A stretch of DNA of 64,000 nt from Micromonospora sp. WMMA1363 (GTDB lineage Bacteria > Actinomycetota > Actinomycetes > Mycobacteriales > Micromonosporaceae): NCBI RefSeq assembly GCF_030345795.1, contig NZ_JAUALB010000001.1, forward strand, positions 801,001-865,000, read 5' to 3'. Numbering within the stretch: position 1 is the stretch's first letter; every line of letters begins with the position of its first letter. The notes under the pieces were generated by a model. The model was not told where the DNA came from. It searched no databases and saw nothing but the letters and a program-made list of their open reading frames with translations. The position numbers and the translations under genes are program-made. This document shows positions 62,923-64,000 of this stretch, one piece after another.

Positions 62923-64000
62923 TCAGGGCTGGTCGCGGCGCCGGTCACCGCGGTCGAACCGCCGGTCCCGGTCGCCGTCGCCGTCGCGGTCCCGGCGCAC
63001 CGTCGCCCTGCGACCCTTGATCGTGCTTCCCCGCAAGCCATTGATCACCTCGTCAGCCACCCCGGCCGGCACCTCCACCAGGGAGAACCGGTCGGCGATC
63101 TCGATCGAGCCGATGTCCCGCCCGCGCACCCCGGTCTCGCCGGTGATCGCACCCACCAGGTCCTGTGGCCGGACCCCGGCGCGCCGGCCCAGGCCGATGA
63201 AGACCTGCGTCGTACCCGTGCCCCGGGGCCGACCGCCGCCACGGCGTTCGCCGCGGCCCTCGTACCCAGGCCGGGCCGTCCTGGGCGCGCGGACCGCGAC
63301 CTGCGGGATCTCCTCCTCGTCCGCGGTGCCGGGGAGCGTGGCCTCGTGCGCCAGCCGCACCGCCGCGAGCGCCACCTCCATCAGGTCGAACTCGTCGCTC
63401 AGCGACTCGACGATCACGCGGAACGGTTCGAGGTCGTCCTCCAGCAGGCTCTCCCGCAGCGCGGCCTGCGTCAGCTCCAGCCGGCGCGTGCGCAGGTCCG
63501 CGACCGTGGGAATCTTGTCGATGGTGATCCGCTGACCGGTGACCCGCTCGATGGTCTTGAGCATCCGGTGCTCGCGTGGCTCGGCGAGGGTGATCGCCAC
63601 CCCCTCGCGGCCGGCGCGTCCGACCCGACCGATCCGGTGCACGTACGACTCGGGTGCCGACGGCACGTCGTAGTTGACGACGTGGCTGAGCTGCTCCACG
63701 TCCAAGCCCCGGGCCGCCACGTCGGTGGCCACCAGCAGGTCGGCGGTGCCGGCCCGCAGCCGCCCCATCACCCGGTCCCGCTGCTCCTGGCTCATCCCGC
63801 CGTGCAGCGCCTCGGCCCGGTACCCGCGGCCGTTCATCGTCTCGGTGAGCCGGTCGACCTCCTCCCGGCTGCGGCAGAAGACGATCGCCGCGGTGGGGGA
63901 CTCCACGTCCAGCACCCGCCCGAGCGCGGCCGGCTTGTGCGCCCGCGCCACCAGGTACGCGCTCTGCCGCACCCGGGGGGCCTCGCCGGCCACCGGCTGC
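62923..64000 (-). CDS. DEAD-box RNA helicase, 3' part only
   Basis: The gene runs off the window, so only the C-terminal 359 or so residues are visible: the helicase C domain (AIVFCRSREEVDRLTE, LLVATDVAARGLDV, YVHRIGRVGRAG), a DbpA-type RNA-binding domain (QVFIGLGRRAGVRPQDLVGAI, EIADRFSLVEVPAGVADEVI) and an Arg/Asp-rich tail (DRDGDGDRDRRFDRGDRR). This is the DeaD/CsdA type that remodels RNA during cold shock and ribosome assembly. The N-terminal Q motif and Walker A lie beyond 64000. Between lon and this gene (62700-62922) I see nothing. Confidence 0.93.
   Translation of the reverse strand, partial: QPVAGEAPRVRQSAYLVARAHKPAALGRVLDVESPTAAIVFCRSREEVDRLTETMNGRGYRAEALHGGMSQEQRDRVMGRLRAGTADLLVATDVAARGLDVEQLSHVVNYDVPSAPESYVHRIGRVGRAGREGVAITLAEPREHRMLKTIERVTGQRITIDKIPTVADLRTRRLELTQAALRESLLEDDLEPFRVIVESLSDEFDLMEVALAAVRLAHEATLPGTADEEEIPQVAVRAPRTARPGYEGRGERRGGGRPRGTGTTQVFIGLGRRAGVRPQDLVGAITGETGVRGRDIGSIEIADRFSLVEVPAGVADEVINGLRGSTIKGRRATVRRDRDGDGDRDRRFDRGDRRRDQP

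Overview
This window is high-GC actinobacterial DNA. GTG starts are frequent, most third codon positions are G or C, and typical actinomycete families occur: DUF397 with an XRE/DUF5753 regulator, EccB, Lsr2, F420-type LLM oxidoreductase, SulP with CstR and CstB-like proteins, and a PucR-controlled desaturase. The overall look is that of a Micromonosporaceae chromosome (Micromonospora or a close relative). This is an inference from gene content and was not tested by database search. No rRNA, tRNA, CRISPR array or prophage was seen.

Layout. 0.5-3 kb: a broken secreted phosphoesterase and a truncated JetD-like (Wadjet) fragment. 3-9.8 kb: LLM oxidoreductase, acyl-CoA synthetase, CaCA antiporter, a MerR-PP2C fusion and a PucR regulator. 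9.9-12.1 kb: a ferredoxin-reductase and fatty-acid desaturase pair. 12.2-17.7 kb: four glycosyltransferases in two divergent pairs. 18-25.2 kb: a small membrane protein, a spermidine-synthase-like protein, then a persulfide-detoxification module. That module has a CstR-type repressor, two CstB-like MBL-rhodanese proteins, a rhodanese-DUF2892 membrane protein, a SulP transporter and a beta-carbonic-anhydrase-like domain, with three near-identical palindromic operators. 25.3-35.5 kb: orphan EccB, DUF2267, an atypical serpin, a frameshifted NUDIX gene, a PemK-like toxin, a flavin reductase, a GGDEF protein, a DUF397/XRE pair, a Ser/Thr kinase and DedA. 35.6-43.4 kb: glyA behind a ZTP riboswitch, a phosphoesterase, a secreted Asp-box repeat protein, a stand-alone LigD-type polymerase and a MerR/aldo-keto reductase operon.

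43.4-50.9 kb: an intact ISKra4-family insertion with 9-bp target duplications, then a branched-chain (or pyruvate) dehydrogenase operon with a divergent Lrp-type regulator. An IS110-family element sits between the E1-beta and E2 genes of this operon. 51-58.4 kb: a frameshifted L,D-transpeptidase, STAS, FKBP, TerC, a metal-receptor protein, a nitroreductase and a frameshifted secreted protein. 58.6-64 kb: an IS5-like element, lsr2, lon behind a perfect inverted repeat, and the 3' part of a DEAD-box helicase cut by the window edge.

Two themes stand out. The 18.9-25.2 kb module looks like an actinobacterial version of the staphylococcal cst persulfide-detoxification operon, extended with SulP and carbonic anhydrase, and one CstB-like gene is fused in frame to the anhydrase-like gene. 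Second, four genes are broken by single-base changes in C or G runs. That pattern could be real decay but is also what homopolymer sequencing error looks like, and it should be settled before these genes are called dead.
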